NCBI RefSeq assembly: GCF_013450295.1
Contig: NZ_SKBR01000002.1
Location: forward strand, 248,001-312,000
DNA: 64,000 nucleotides
Reading direction: 5' to 3'
From: Streptomyces sp. AJS327
GTDB taxonomy: Bacteria; Actinomycetota; Actinomycetes; Streptomycetales; Streptomycetaceae
The notes under the pieces were generated by a model, which made no database searches, was not told the DNA's origin, and saw only the letters and a list, made by a program, of their open reading frames with translations. A program made the translations under genes and the position numbers. Below are positions 9,058 through 18,303 of the stretch, in pieces; the stretch's first letter is position 1, and each line of letters starts with the position of its first letter.

Positions 9058-10116
9058 GTGACCAGCATCGAGAAGACCGAGGGCGCGGGCAGCGCCCCAG
9101 CGGCCGACGGGTCGGACGGCCCACTGCTCGACGTCCGTGACCTGCACGTCGAGTTCCGCACCAAGGACGGCGTCGTCCAGGCCGTGAACGGCGTCAACTA
9201 CAACGTCAGCGCGGGGGAGACGCTGGCCGTGCTGGGCGAGTCCGGCTCGGGTAAGTCGGTCACCGCGCAGGCGGTGATGGGCATCCTGGACATGCCGCCC
9301 GGACGGATCCCGCGCGGCGAGATCCTCTTCCGGGGCCGGGACATGCTGCGCATGTCCGCCGAGGAACACCGCAGGATCCGTGGCCAGAAGATCGCCATGA
9401 TCTTCCAGGACGCGCTGTCGGCGCTGAACCCGGTGCTGAGTGTGGGGTTCCAGCTGGGGGAGATGTTCCGGGTCCACCAGGGCCTCTCGCGTAAGGAGGC
9501 GCGGGCGAGGGCGATCGAGCTGATGGAGCGGGTGAACATTCCCGCGGCCAAGTCCCGGGTGGGGGACTTCCCGCACCAGTTCTCCGGCGGTATGCGTCAG
9601 CGGATCATGATCGCGATGGCGTTGGCGCTGGAGCCGGACCTGATCATCGCGGACGAGCCGACGACCGCGCTGGACGTGACGGTGCAGGCCCAGGTGATGG
9701 AGCTGCTCGCGGAGTTGCAGCGCGAGTACCAGATGGGCCTGATTCTGATCACCCACGACCTGGGGGTGGTCGCGGACGTGGCCGACAAGATCGCGGTGAT
9801 GTACGCGGGACGGATCGTGGAGACCGCTCCGGTGCACGAGCTGTACAAGCGGCCCGCGCACCCGTACACCCGGGGTCTGCTGGACTCGATCCCGCGCCTG
9901 GACCAGAAGGGCCAGGAGCTGTACGCGATCAAGGGCCTCCCGCCCAACCTCCAGCGCATCCCCTCCGGTTGCGCCTTCCACCCGCGCTGCCCGAGGGCCA
10001 CGGACGTCTGCCGTACCGAGACGCCCGTGCTGACCCCGGTGACCGAGCAGGACGGCGGCGGTCTCCCGGGACGCGGCAGCGCCTGCCACCACTGGAAGGA
10101 GACGATCCATGGCTGA
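9058..10116 (+). CDS. Oligopeptide ABC transporter ATP-binding protein, DppD/OppD type (operon 1)
   Basis: This is one of the two cytoplasmic ATPases of importer 1, 352 residues. The GTG at 9058 is chosen because GAGGGAGG lies at 9045-9052. Walker A is GESGSGKS (about 60-67), the signature is FSGGMRQR, and Walker B is [12 protein letters not shown] followed by the H-loop [10 protein letters not shown]. The oligopeptide-ATPase C-terminal domain with GCAFHPRC is present. Bases 9397-9946 are almost identical to the paralogue in operon 2. The stop overlaps the next gene by 8 bases. Confidence 0.95.
   Translation: MTSIEKTEGAGSAPAADGSDGPLLDVRDLHVEFRTKDGVVQAVNGVNYNVSAGETLAVLGESGSGKSVTAQAVMGILDMPPGRIPRGEILFRGRDMLRMSAEEHRRIRGQKIAMIFQDALSALNPVLSVGFQLGEMFRVHQGLSRKEARARAIELMERVNIPAAKSRVGDFPHQFSGGMRQRIMIAMALALEPDLIIADEPTTALDVTVQAQVMELLAELQREYQMGLILITHDLGVVADVADKIAVMYAGRIVETAPVHELYKRPAHPYTRGLLDSIPRLDQKGQELYAIKGLPPNLQRIPSGCAFHPRCPRATDVCRTETPVLTPVTEQDGGGLPGRGSACHHWKETIHG
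9397..9946 (+). repeat. Near-identical tract shared with operon 2 (copy 1)
   Basis: This 550-base stretch matches 15367-15916 with only six differences (9703, 9828, 9849 and 9856-9858). The first 306 bases are identical, including third codon positions. The sequence just outside is clearly more diverged, so this looks like a gene-conversion patch between paralogous ATPase genes. Confidence 0.9.
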
Positions 10117-11233
10117 CGAGACCAAGCCCGCCGCCAGCGGCGAGCCCGAGCGGGCCGAGGCCGTCTCCACGCCCCAGAGCGCCGCGGGCACGCCCGGGCG
10201 CGACCCCTCCGAGGAGCCGATCCTCCGGGTCCGGAACCTGGTCAAGCACTTCCCGCTGACCCAGGGCATCCTCTTCAAGCGGCAGGTCGGCGCGGTCAAG
10301 GCCGTCGACGGCGTCTCCTTCGACCTCTACCGGGGCGAGACGCTCGGCATCGTGGGCGAGTCCGGCTGCGGCAAGTCGACGGTGGCCAAGCTGCTGATGA
10401 CCCTGGAGACCGCGACCTCCGGCGAGGTCTTCTTCATGGGCGAGGACGTGACCAAGCTGTCCGGCCGGGCGCTGAAGGCGGTCCGCCGGAACATCCAGAT
10501 GGTCTTCCAGGACCCGTACACCTCGCTGAACCCCCGGATGACGGTGGGCGACATCATCGGGGAGCCGTTCCAGATCCACCCGGAGGTGGCCCCCAAGGGC
10601 GACCGGCGCCGCAAGGTGCAGGAGCTGCTGGACGTGGTCGGGCTCAACCCCGAGTACATCAACCGCTATCCGCACCAGTTCAGTGGCGGTCAGCGGCAGC
10701 GCATCGGTATCGCCCGCGGCCTCGCGCTGAACCCGCGGATCATCATCTGCGACGAGCCGGTCTCGGCGCTGGACGTGTCGATCCAGGCGCAGGTCATCAA
10801 CCTGATGGAACGGCTCCAGAACGAGTTCGACCTGTCCTACGTCTTCATCGCGCACGACCTGTCCATCGTCCGGCACATCTCCGACCGGGTCGGGGTGATG
10901 TACCTCGGGAAGATGGCCGAGATCGGCAGTGAGGACGAGATCTACGAGCACCCCACCCACCCGTACACCCAGGCACTGCTCTCCGCCGTGCCGGTGCCCG
11001 ACCCGGAGATGCGGGAGGGACGGGAGCGGATCATCCTCACCGGGGACGTGCCCTCGCCGGCCAACCCGCCGTCCGGCTGCCGCTTCCGCACCCGCTGCTG
11101 GAAGGCGGAGGACCGGTGCGCCCAGGAGACGCCGCTGCTGGCGGTTCCGGAGCGGTTCGCGAACAGCTCCGGTGGCGTGGCGCACGCCTCAGCCTGCCAC
11201 TTCGCGGAGGAGCGGGACGTGGTGCACGCCTGA
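10109..11233 (+). CDS. Oligopeptide ABC transporter ATP-binding protein, DppF/OppF type (operon 1)
   Basis: This is the second ATPase of importer 1, 374 residues. It has an acidic N-terminal extension of about 40 residues, then Walker A GESGCGKS, the signature [18 protein letters not shown], Walker [13 protein letters not shown] and the H-loop [10 protein letters not shown]. The C-terminal [15 protein letters not shown] motif is typical of OppF/DppF. It begins inside the end of the D subunit gene (ATGGCTGA overlap). It closes the operon, followed by a strong terminator. Bases 10438-10555 are identical to 16384-16501. Confidence 0.95.
   Translation: MADETKPAASGEPERAEAVSTPQSAAGTPGRDPSEEPILRVRNLVKHFPLTQGILFKRQVGAVKAVDGVSFDLYRGETLGIVGESGCGKSTVAKLLMTLETATSGEVFFMGEDVTKLSGRALKAVRRNIQMVFQDPYTSLNPRMTVGDIIGEPFQIHPEVAPKGDRRRKVQELLDVVGLNPEYINRYPHQFSGGQRQRIGIARGLALNPRIIICDEPVSALDVSIQAQVINLMERLQNEFDLSYVFIAHDLSIVRHISDRVGVMYLGKMAEIGSEDEIYEHPTHPYTQALLSAVPVPDPEMREGRERIILTGDVPSPANPPSGCRFRTRCWKAEDRCAQETPLLAVPERFANSSGGVAHASACHFAEERDVVHA
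10438..10555 (+). repeat. Identical 118-base tract shared with operon 2 F subunit (copy 1)
   Basis: This run is base-for-base the same as 16384-16501 in the operon 2 paralogue and covers the segment around [19 protein letters not shown]. Surrounding codons differ at many third positions, so exchange between copies is more likely than protein constraint alone. Confidence 0.85.
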
Positions 11234-11257
11234 CCCGAGCCGACCGGAGCGCTCCGC

Positions 11258-11301
11258 CCCGCACCCCGTGATCCGCCCACCGGCGGGCCACGGGGTGCGG
11301 G
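11258..11301 (+). terminator. Operon 1 terminator
   Basis: CCCGCACCCCGTG at 11258-11270 is perfectly complementary to CACGGGGTGCGGG at 11289-11301 (13 bp). A nested CCGCC/GGCGG hairpin (11273-11286) fills the loop. It lies 24 bases after the last gene of operon 1 and before the independent start region of operon 2. Confidence 0.85.
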
Positions 11302-11453
11302 CGTTTCCGCCCGCCCCGGCGGGGCGGGCGGCCGGGTCACTGTGCGGCATCCGGGCGGTACCTGCCCGGCGGGCGCCGTTTGCGTTCTGAGTATGGACGT
11401 TCTGGGTGTTAATTGGGTCGTAGTCAGGACATCGGGCCCTAAGGAGGCACCCC

Positions 11454-13142
11454 ATGCGCGGACCCGCTCCAGCCGTCATCCGCACCGGTCGCCCGGGGGC
11501 TCGGTATCCGCGACGGCTCGCTGTCGTGGGGGTGGTCGTCGCGCTCGCCGCCGGGTGCGGAGGGGGTGGCGGCGGTGGCAACTACGGTTCGGGGGACGGC
11601 GGCGGTGGGGCCGGTGACGTGGTGCGGGCCTCCTGGACGGATCCGCAGAACCCGCTGGAGCCGGGGAACACCAACGAGGTGCAGGGCGGGAAGGTCATGG
11701 ACATGATCTTCGAGGGCCTGATGGAGTACGACGCCGAGACGGGCGAGGCCAAGGAGGCCGTCGCCGAGTCCATCGACACCGACGACCAGCGGAACTTCAC
11801 CGTCAAGCTGAAGAAGGGCCGCACCTTCTCGGACGGTACGAAGGTCACCGCGAAGTCCTTCGTGGACGCCTGGAACTACGCGGCGCTGGTTTCCAACAAG
11901 CAGGTCAACGCGTACTTCTTCCAGTACATCGAGGGGTACGAGGACGTGCACCCCTCCGACGAGGGCGGCAAGCCCAGCGCGAGGACGATGTCCGGGCTCA
12001 GGGTGAAGGACGACCACACCTTCACCGTCCGGCTCACCCAGAAGTTCTCCCAGTGGCCCGAGACCCTCGGCTACCGGGCCTTCGCGCCACTGCCCAGGGC
12101 CTTCTTCACCGACCACGACGGCTGGCTCGACAAGCCGGTCGGCAACGGGCCCTACCGGGTCGACCGCTACACCAAGGGCCAGTCGATGAAGCTCGTCCGG
12201 AACAAGGAGTACCGGGGCGACGAGAAGCCCAAGAACGGCGGCGTCGAGCTGAAGGTCTACACCGACAACAACACCGCCTACACCGACCTCCAGGCCTCCA
12301 ACGTCGACGTGGTGGACGACGTCCCCGCCTCACAGCTCAAGAACGCCAAGAAGGACCTGGGCGACCGGTACGTCAACCAGCCCGCCGGGATCATCCAGAC
12401 CATCGGCTTCCCGCTCTACGACGAGGGGTGGAGCGGGCAGAAGGGGGTCGACCTGCGCCGTGGGCTCTCCATGGCGATCAACCGCGAGGAGATCACCAAG
12501 AAGATCTACCACGGCACCCGCGTCCCGGCGGGCGACTACACCTCGCCGGTGCTGGGCGAACGCGGCGGCTTCGACAAGGAGATGTGCGGAGAGACCTGCA
12601 CCTACCAGCCCGGGAAGGCCAAGCGGCTGATCGAGGACGCGGGGGGACTGCCCGGCGGCAAGGTCACGCTCACCTCGAACGTCGACACCGGCTCGCACCG
12701 GCAGTGGATGGACGCCGTCTGCAACAGCATCAACGACGTGCTGGGCAAGAACAACGCCTGCGCCGTGAACCCGATCTCCACCTTCGGGGAGTTCCGCAAG
12801 GACGTCTTCGGCAAGAAGATGAAGGGCCCGTTCCGCAGCGGTTGGCAGATGGACTACCCGCTGATCCAGAACTTCCTCCAGCCCATCTACTACAGCGACG
12901 CCTCCTCGAACGACACCGGCTTCAGCGACAAGCGGGCCGACGGGCTGATGGACAAGGCCAACGCGGAGTCCGGGAAGAAGGCGATCTCGACCTTCCAGGA
13001 CGCCCAGCGGCAGATCCTCAAGCAGCTGCCCGCCATCCCGCTCTGGTACCAGAACGGCACCGCCGGATTCTCCGAGCGGGTCAGCGGCGTCCGGCTGGAC
13101 CCCTTCTCCGTACCGGACTTCACCCAGATCGAAGTCCACTGA
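11454..13142 (+). CDS. Peptide ABC transporter substrate-binding lipoprotein (operon 2)
   Basis: This 562-residue SBP_bac_5 lipoprotein is paralogous to the binding protein of operon 1. AAGGAGG at 11441-11447 sets the ATG at 11454. The signal peptide ends LAAGC (Cys35) and is followed by a Gly-rich linker. Shared features include VTAKSFVDAWNYA, VGNGPYRVDRY, SGLRVKDDHTF and cysteine pairs (EMCGETC and a pair around NDVLGKNNAC). The two binding proteins differ far more than their ATPases, which fits different peptide preferences served by similar engines. It begins operon 2. Confidence 0.95.
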   Translation: MRGPAPAVIRTGRPGARYPRRLAVVGVVVALAAGCGGGGGGGNYGSGDGGGGAGDVVRASWTDPQNPLEPGNTNEVQGGKVMDMIFEGLMEYDAETGEAKEAVAESIDTDDQRNFTVKLKKGRTFSDGTKVTAKSFVDAWNYAALVSNKQVNAYFFQYIEGYEDVHPSDEGGKPSARTMSGLRVKDDHTFTVRLTQKFSQWPETLGYRAFAPLPRAFFTDHDGWLDKPVGNGPYRVDRYTKGQSMKLVRNKEYRGDEKPKNGGVELKVYTDNNTAYTDLQASNVDVVDDVPASQLKNAKKDLGDRYVNQPAGIIQTIGFPLYDEGWSGQKGVDLRRGLSMAINREEITKKIYHGTRVPAGDYTSPVLGERGGFDKEMCGETCTYQPGKAKRLIEDAGGLPGGKVTLTSNVDTGSHRQWMDAVCNSINDVLGKNNACAVNPISTFGEFRKDVFGKKMKGPFRSGWQMDYPLIQNFLQPIYYSDASSNDTGFSDKRADGLMDKANAESGKKAISTFQDAQRQILKQLPAIPLWYQNGTAGFSERVSGVRLDPFSVPDFTQIEVH

Positions 13143-13153
13143 CGTGGTGGCAC

Positions 13154-13175
13154 GGCCCGTCGCACCCGGCGGGCC
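13154..13175 (+). promoter_or_regulatory. Weak intercistronic hairpin after binding-protein gene 2
   Basis: GGCCCG at 13154-13159 can pair with CGGGCC at 13170-13175 across a ten-base loop, 12 bases after the binding-protein stop. It is much weaker than the hairpins in operons 1 and 3 but in the same place. Confidence 0.35.
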
Positions 13176-13195
13176 AGGCGATCTGAGGAGGTCCG

Positions 13196-14119
13196 GTGGG
13201 GCGTTACGTCATCCGTCGGCTGTTGCAGATGATCCCGGTGTTCATCGGCACCACCTTTCTGATCTTCGTGATGGTGTACGCGGTGGGGGACCCGGTCAAC
13301 GCGATGTTCGGCGACCGGGCGCCCGACCCCGCCACCGCCGCCGAGCTGCGCCGGGAGTTCAACCTCGACAAACCGGTCTGGCAGCAGTACCTGCTCTACC
13401 TGTCCAAGATCTTCACCGGTGACTTCGGGAACGCCTTCAACGGCCGCCCGGTCGTCGAGCTGATGGCCGACGCCTTCCCCATCACCGCCCGGCTGATGAT
13501 CGTCGCTCTGGTGATCGAGATGGTGGTGGGCATTGTGCTCGGCGTCATCTCCGGACTGCGCAGGGGCCGAACCATCGACACGACGGTGCTGCTGCTCACG
13601 CTGTTCGTCATCTCCGTACCGACGTTCGTCTCCGGCACGCTGCTCCAGTACTTCCTGGGCGTGCGGCTCCAGTGGACGGTCCCGGCCGTCTCGCCGGAGG
13701 CGCCCTTCCGTGAACTCCTCGTGCCCGGGCTGGTGCTGGCGCTGGTCTCGCTCGCCTACGTCACCCGGCTGACCCGGACCTCCATCGCGGAGAACGCGCG
13801 CGCCGACTACATCCGGACGGCGAGGGCGAAGGGGTTGCCACGGCGCCGGGTCACCCTCCGCCACCTGCTGCGCACCTCGCTCATCCCGGTCGTCACCTTC
13901 CTCGGCACGGACGTGGGCAACCTGATGGCCGGGGCGCTGGTGACGGAACGGATCTTCAACATCAAGGGCGTCGGCTACCAGCTCTTCCAGGGCATCGTCC
14001 TCCAGAACTCACCGACCGTGGTGGGCTTCGTGACCATCCTCGTCATCGTCTTCCTGCTGGCCAACCTGCTCGTCGACCTCCTGTACGCCGTGCTCGACCC
14101 GAGGATCCGCTATGCCTGA
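13196..14119 (+). CDS. Oligopeptide ABC transporter permease, DppB/OppB type (operon 2)
   Basis: This membrane subunit has 307 residues. The GTG at 13196 has GAGGAGG about seven bases upstream and gives MGRYVIRRLLQMIPVFIG, nearly the same opening as operon 1. The EAA loop is ADYIRTARAKGLPRRRVTLRH, and the end is LYAVLDPRIRYA. The stop overlaps the following ATG by 8 bases (TATGCCTGA), the same arrangement as in operon 1. Confidence 0.95.
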   Translation: MGRYVIRRLLQMIPVFIGTTFLIFVMVYAVGDPVNAMFGDRAPDPATAAELRREFNLDKPVWQQYLLYLSKIFTGDFGNAFNGRPVVELMADAFPITARLMIVALVIEMVVGIVLGVISGLRRGRTIDTTVLLLTLFVISVPTFVSGTLLQYFLGVRLQWTVPAVSPEAPFRELLVPGLVLALVSLAYVTRLTRTSIAENARADYIRTARAKGLPRRRVTLRHLLRTSLIPVVTFLGTDVGNLMAGALVTERIFNIKGVGYQLFQGIVLQNSPTVVGFVTILVIVFLLANLLVDLLYAVLDPRIRYA

Positions 14120-15083
14120 CGGACGCGAGCCCCCACCCCCCGGCGGCCCCCCGGCCATCGGCGGGGCCGGCGGGGCACTGGACCTCGCCGGCCAGGAGGC
14201 CGGAACGCTGGAGGGAGGCGTCACCGGCGAACGGGCGCGCAGCCTCTGGTCGGACGCCTGGCACGACCTGCGCCGCAACCCGATCTTCCTGGTCTCCGCG
14301 CTGCTGATCGCCTTCCTCGTCCTCATCTCGATCTGGCCCGGTCTGATCGCCAGCCGCGACCCGCTCTCCTGCCAGCTGGAGAAGTCACTCGACGAGGCCG
14401 CCCCCGGGCACTGGTTCGGCTGGGACACCCAGGGCTGCGACGTCTACACCCGCACGGTGTACGGCGCCCGCGCCTCGGTGACGGTCGGGGTCTGCGCCAC
14501 GGCCGGGGTCGCGCTGCTCGGCAGCGTGCTCGGCGGGCTCGCCGGGTTCTTCGGCGGCTGGTGGGACGCGGTGCTCTCGCGCGTCACCGACATCTTCTTC
14601 GGCATCCCCATCGTCCTCGGCGGGCTGGTCTTCCTCTCCATGACCGGCAGCCGCTCCGTCTGGACGGTGGTCACCTTCATCGTGCTGCTCGGCTGGCCGC
14701 AGATCGCCCGCATCGCCCGGGGCGCGGTACTCACCGCGAAGCAGCACGACTACGTGCTCGCCGCGCGGGCCCTGGGCGCGGGCAACACCCGGATGCTGCT
14801 GCGGCACATCCTGCCGAACGCGGTCGCCCCGGTGATCGTCGTGGCGACCATCGCGCTCGGCACCTACATCGCCCTGGAAGCCACCCTCAGCTTCCTCGGC
14901 GTGGGCCTCCAGCCGCCCACCGTCTCCTGGGGCGCGGACATCTCGGCGGCCTCGGACGGCATGCAGTTCCGGAACGCGCCGCACATCCTGATCTACCCGG
15001 CCGCCGCGCTGAGCCTCACCGTGCTGGCCTTCATCATGCTGGGTGACGCGGTGCGCGACGCCCTCGACCCCAAGCTGAGGTGA
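14112..15083 (+). CDS. Oligopeptide ABC transporter permease, DppC/OppC type (operon 2)
   Basis: This permease subunit has 323 residues. The hydrophilic Pro/Gly-rich N-terminus of about 40 residues is followed by RARSLWSDAWHDLRRNPIF, matching the operon 1 paralogue. The periplasmic segment contains two cysteines (LSCQLEK and TQGCDVYTR), and the EAA loop is HDYVLAARALGAGNTRMLLRH. It ends DAVRDALDPKLR. The ATPase gene starts four bases after the stop. Confidence 0.95.
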   Translation: MPDGREPPPPGGPPAIGGAGGALDLAGQEAGTLEGGVTGERARSLWSDAWHDLRRNPIFLVSALLIAFLVLISIWPGLIASRDPLSCQLEKSLDEAAPGHWFGWDTQGCDVYTRTVYGARASVTVGVCATAGVALLGSVLGGLAGFFGGWWDAVLSRVTDIFFGIPIVLGGLVFLSMTGSRSVWTVVTFIVLLGWPQIARIARGAVLTAKQHDYVLAARALGAGNTRMLLRHILPNAVAPVIVVATIALGTYIALEATLSFLGVGLQPPTVSWGADISAASDGMQFRNAPHILIYPAAALSLTVLAFIMLGDAVRDALDPKLR

Positions 15084-15087
15084 CGCC

Positions 15088-16068
15088 GTGCCGCTGCTCG
15101 AAGTCCGCGACCTGCACGTGGAGTTCCGCACCCGGGACGGCGTGGCCGAGGCGGTGCGCGGGGTGGACTACGCCGTCGACTCCGGGGAGACGCTGGCCGT
15201 GCTGGGCGAGTCCGGCTCGGGCAAGTCGGTCACCGCGCAGGCGGTGATGGGCATCCTGGACACGCCACCGGGACGGATCACCCGCGGCCAGATCCTCTTC
15301 CAGGGCCGGGACATGCTGCGCATGCCGGAGGAGGAGCGGCGGCGGATCAGGGGACGCCAGCTGTCGATGATCTTCCAGGACGCGCTGTCGGCGCTGAACC
15401 CGGTGCTGAGTGTGGGGTTCCAGCTGGGGGAGATGTTCCGGGTCCACCAGGGCCTCTCGCGTAAGGAGGCGCGGGCGAGGGCGATCGAGCTGATGGAGCG
15501 GGTGAACATTCCCGCGGCCAAGTCCCGGGTGGGGGACTTCCCGCACCAGTTCTCCGGCGGTATGCGTCAGCGGATCATGATCGCGATGGCGTTGGCGCTG
15601 GAGCCGGACCTGATCATCGCGGACGAGCCGACGACCGCGCTGGACGTGACGGTGCAGGCCCAGGTGATGGAGTTGCTCGCGGAGTTGCAGCGCGAGTACC
15701 AGATGGGCCTGATTCTGATCACCCACGACCTGGGGGTGGTCGCGGACGTGGCCGACAAGATCGCGGTGATGTACGCGGGACGGATCGTGGAGACCGCCCC
15801 GGTGCACGAGCTGTACAAACGGCCCCTCCACCCGTACACCCGGGGTCTGCTGGACTCGATCCCGCGCCTGGACCAGAAGGGCCAGGAGCTGTACGCGATC
15901 AAGGGCCTCCCGCCCAGCCCGCACCACATCCCCCCGGGATGCGCCTTCCACCCGCGCTGCCCGATGGCCCGCGCGGTCTGCCGCACCGACGACCCGCCGC
16001 TCTACGAGGTCGACGAGGAGCGCGGCAGCGCCTGCCACTTCTGGAAGGAGATGCCGGATGCCCCGTAG
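15088..16068 (+). CDS. Oligopeptide ABC transporter ATP-binding protein, DppD/OppD type (operon 2)
   Basis: This ATPase has 326 residues and starts with GTG at 15088 ([13 protein letters not shown]), so it lacks the short extension of its operon 1 paralogue. Walker A GESGSGKS, signature FSGGMRQR, Walker [13 protein letters not shown] and the C-terminal GCAFHPRC are all intact. Bases 15367-15916 are about 99% identical to operon 1. It overlaps the next gene by 11 bases. Confidence 0.95.
   Translation: MPLLEVRDLHVEFRTRDGVAEAVRGVDYAVDSGETLAVLGESGSGKSVTAQAVMGILDTPPGRITRGQILFQGRDMLRMPEEERRRIRGRQLSMIFQDALSALNPVLSVGFQLGEMFRVHQGLSRKEARARAIELMERVNIPAAKSRVGDFPHQFSGGMRQRIMIAMALALEPDLIIADEPTTALDVTVQAQVMELLAELQREYQMGLILITHDLGVVADVADKIAVMYAGRIVETAPVHELYKRPLHPYTRGLLDSIPRLDQKGQELYAIKGLPPSPHHIPPGCAFHPRCPMARAVCRTDDPPLYEVDEERGSACHFWKEMPDAP
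15367..15916 (+). repeat. Near-identical tract shared with operon 1 (copy 2)
   Basis: This is the partner of 9397-9946, offset 5970 bases. It carries the same otherwise uncommon codons (for example GTAAGG, GCGTTGGCG, GGTATGCGT), which supports recent exchange between the two operons rather than independent conservation. Confidence 0.9.
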
Positions 16069-17170
16069 CAGCCCGGGCGACGCCCGCCCGCCGCACGGCA
16101 AGAAGGTGTCGCGGCGGCTGATGGAGTTCGCCCGCCGGGAGTCCGACGCGGCCGCCGACGGCGCGCTCCTCCAGGTCCGCGGGCTCGTCAAGCACTTCCC
16201 GCTCACCCGGGGCGTGCTGCTGCGCCGTCAGATCGGCGCGGTGCGCGCGGTGGACGGGGTCTCCTTCGACCTGCGGCCGGGCGAGACGCTCGGCCTGGTC
16301 GGTGAGTCCGGCTGCGGCAAGTCCACCGTCGCGAAGCTCCTCACCCACCTGGAGCGGCCCACCTCCGGCACCATCCACTACAAGGGCGAGGACGTGACCA
16401 AGCTGTCCGGCCGGGCGCTGAAGGCGGTCCGCCGGAACATCCAGATGGTCTTCCAGGACCCGTACACCTCGCTGAACCCCCGGATGACGGTGGGCGACAT
16501 CGTGGGCGAGCCGTTCGAGATCCATCCGGAGGTCGCGCCGAAGGGCGACCGGCGCCGCAGAGTGCGGGAGCTGCTGGACGTGGTCGGGCTCAACCCCGAG
16601 TACGTCAACCGCTATCCGCACCAGTTCAGCGGTGGCCAGCGGCAGCGCATCGGCATCGCCCGCGGCCTCGCGCTGCGCCCCGAGGTGATCGTCGCGGACG
16701 AGCCGGTCTCCGCGCTGGACGTCTCCGTACAGGCGCAGGTCATCAACCTGATGGAGCGGCTCCAGGACGAGTTCGAGCTGTCCTACGTCTTCATCGCGCA
16801 CGACCTGTCCATCGTCCGGCACATCTCCGACCGGGTCGGGGTGATGTACCTCGGCCGGATCGTGGAACTCGGCACCGACGACGAGATCTACGAGCACGCC
16901 ACCCACCCGTACACCCAGGCGCTGCTCTCCGCCGTGCCGGTGCCCGACCCGGAGGTGGAGGCGCGCCGCGAACGCATCGTGCTGTCGGGCGAGGTGCCCT
17001 CGCCGGCCAACCCGCCGTCCGGCTGCCGCTTCCGCACCCGCTGCTGGAAGGCGCGCGAGCGGTGCGTCACCGAGGAGCCGCTGCTCGCGGTGCCGGAGGC
17101 GTTCGCCGACGCGCCGGTGGGCCATCCCGGACGGCACCCCTCGGCCTGCCACTTCGCCGCCGAGCGCTGA
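16058..17170 (+). CDS. Oligopeptide ABC transporter ATP-binding protein, DppF/OppF type (operon 2)
   Basis: This is the second ATPase of importer 2, 370 residues. A basic N-terminal extension ([18 protein letters not shown]) precedes the nucleotide-binding domain, whereas the operon 1 copy has an acidic one. Walker A GESGCGKS, signature QFSGGQRQR, Walker [13 protein letters not shown] and the terminal [15 protein letters not shown] are present. It is the last gene of operon 2 and faces a convergent membrane-protein gene 35 bases away. Confidence 0.95.
   Translation: MPRSSPGDARPPHGKKVSRRLMEFARRESDAAADGALLQVRGLVKHFPLTRGVLLRRQIGAVRAVDGVSFDLRPGETLGLVGESGCGKSTVAKLLTHLERPTSGTIHYKGEDVTKLSGRALKAVRRNIQMVFQDPYTSLNPRMTVGDIVGEPFEIHPEVAPKGDRRRRVRELLDVVGLNPEYVNRYPHQFSGGQRQRIGIARGLALRPEVIVADEPVSALDVSVQAQVINLMERLQDEFELSYVFIAHDLSIVRHISDRVGVMYLGRIVELGTDDEIYEHATHPYTQALLSAVPVPDPEVEARRERIVLSGEVPSPANPPSGCRFRTRCWKARERCVTEEPLLAVPEAFADAPVGHPGRHPSACHFAAER
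16384..16501 (+). repeat. Identical 118-base tract shared with operon 1 F subunit (copy 2)
   Basis: This is the partner of 10438-10555. Further shorter identical blocks follow, around the H-loop ([20 protein letters not shown]) and the C-terminal cysteine motif, giving a patchwork of exchanged segments. Confidence 0.85.
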
Positions 17171-17205
17171 CCGCCCGCCACCCGGGGGCGCGGACCCGGC
17201 GGGGT

Positions 17206-18303
17206 CTACCAGCCCGGCGGCGGACCGGGCTGCCGCGCGCCGTACGCCCCGCCGCGGGGGGCCGGTTCCGGGGAGCCCGGGGAGCCCGAGGGGAGGGGCG
17301 CGGCGTAGCCGGAGGGGCCCCCGGGCGGGAAGGGGAGCGGGGCGGGCCCGGACTCCTCGCGGGGGGCCAGGGCGGCGAGGACGCCGACTCCGGCGAGCAC
17401 CGCGAACACGTTGGTCAGGACGTGTAGTTGATCGAGTGTCTCCAGCTCGCCGAAGTGCTCGAAGTACTCCAGTTTCAGGCTCGCGGCGGTGGTCGTGACG
17501 CCCAGCCCCAGGACCGCGGAGCTGAGCGTCATCCCGAGCGAGCGGGCGCAGGGCGCGCGGGTGAGGGCGACCCCGGCGGCGATCAGCGAGAGGAGGACCA
17601 CCGTCCACGTGAACCAGGAGTAGGGCACCTCCAGCAGGCGGATGGTGTGCTCCCCGGTGAGCGCGCTGGAGTACCGCGACCAGCCCATCTCCTGCCAGAA
17701 GTAGATCTCCCAGGCGACGAGCGTGAGCACCACCGCGCCCAGCAGCAGGAAGCCCAGCACCGCGCCGCCCGGGGTGGGCCGCGCCGGGGGCTCGTCCCGG
17801 GAGTGCGGCACGGGGCGGGCGTACCCGGGGCCGGTGGGGGCGTAGGGGCTCAGGCCGCCGTCCGGGCGGCGCCCCGCGGCGGCGGCGACGACCAGCGCGG
17901 CGCCGAGCACGACCATCAGGACGGTGCTGTAGAGCACCTGGTTCTTCAGGTCGCTCTCGATGACCCGCATCCGGTCCGAGTTCAGGTTCCAGAGCCCCGG
18001 AAGCCGCAGCAGCACGGTGAGCGTGCCGGTGGAGACGAGCAGGCTGGCGGCGGTCGAGGAGCGCAGCGCGGTGACGGCCGCGATCACGTACAGGACGAGC
18101 AGGGTGGGATCGGCGAAGGAGGTCACCCAGACGCCGTCCGAGGCACGGGTGGCCTGCCCGCACCACATCCACCAGACGTCCAGGACCTCGTTGGCCTTGG
18201 TGAAGTCCCGGATGATCCACACCAGGTTGAACAGCGCGAGGACGGCGAGGACCAAGGCCCCGAAGACGCGCGCCCCCCGCGCGAGAGTTCTTTCGTGGCC
18301 CAT
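17206..18303 (-). CDS. Conserved streptomycete integral membrane protein, function unknown
   Basis: This 365-residue protein has about eight predicted membrane spans (near residues 12-33, 66-82, 88-106, 123-144, 184-204, 232-252, 260-280 and 300-316) and a Pro/Gly-rich cytoplasmic tail of about 45 residues. I recognise no catalytic motif. Conserved-looking loop features are VWWMWCGQ near residue 43 and LPGLWNLNSDRM near residue 103. It converges on the end of operon 2 and is divergent from the bldK-type operon, so it is probably an independent transcription unit. Confidence 0.75.
   Translation of the reverse strand: MGHERTLARGARVFGALVLAVLALFNLVWIIRDFTKANEVLDVWWMWCGQATRASDGVWVTSFADPTLLVLYVIAAVTALRSSTAASLLVSTGTLTVLLRLPGLWNLNSDRMRVIESDLKNQVLYSTVLMVVLGAALVVAAAAGRRPDGGLSPYAPTGPGYARPVPHSRDEPPARPTPGGAVLGFLLLGAVVLTLVAWEIYFWQEMGWSRYSSALTGEHTIRLLEVPYSWFTWTVVLLSLIAAGVALTRAPCARSLGMTLSSAVLGLGVTTTAASLKLEYFEHFGELETLDQLHVLTNVFAVLAGVGVLAALAPREESGPAPLPFPPGGPSGYAAPLPSGSPGSPEPAPRGGAYGARQPGPPPGW

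Noticed and set aside
15899..18220. 773-residue open frame on the - strand
   Set aside because: It spans two unrelated + and - strand genes in other frames and is a composition artefact; its translation has no family features.
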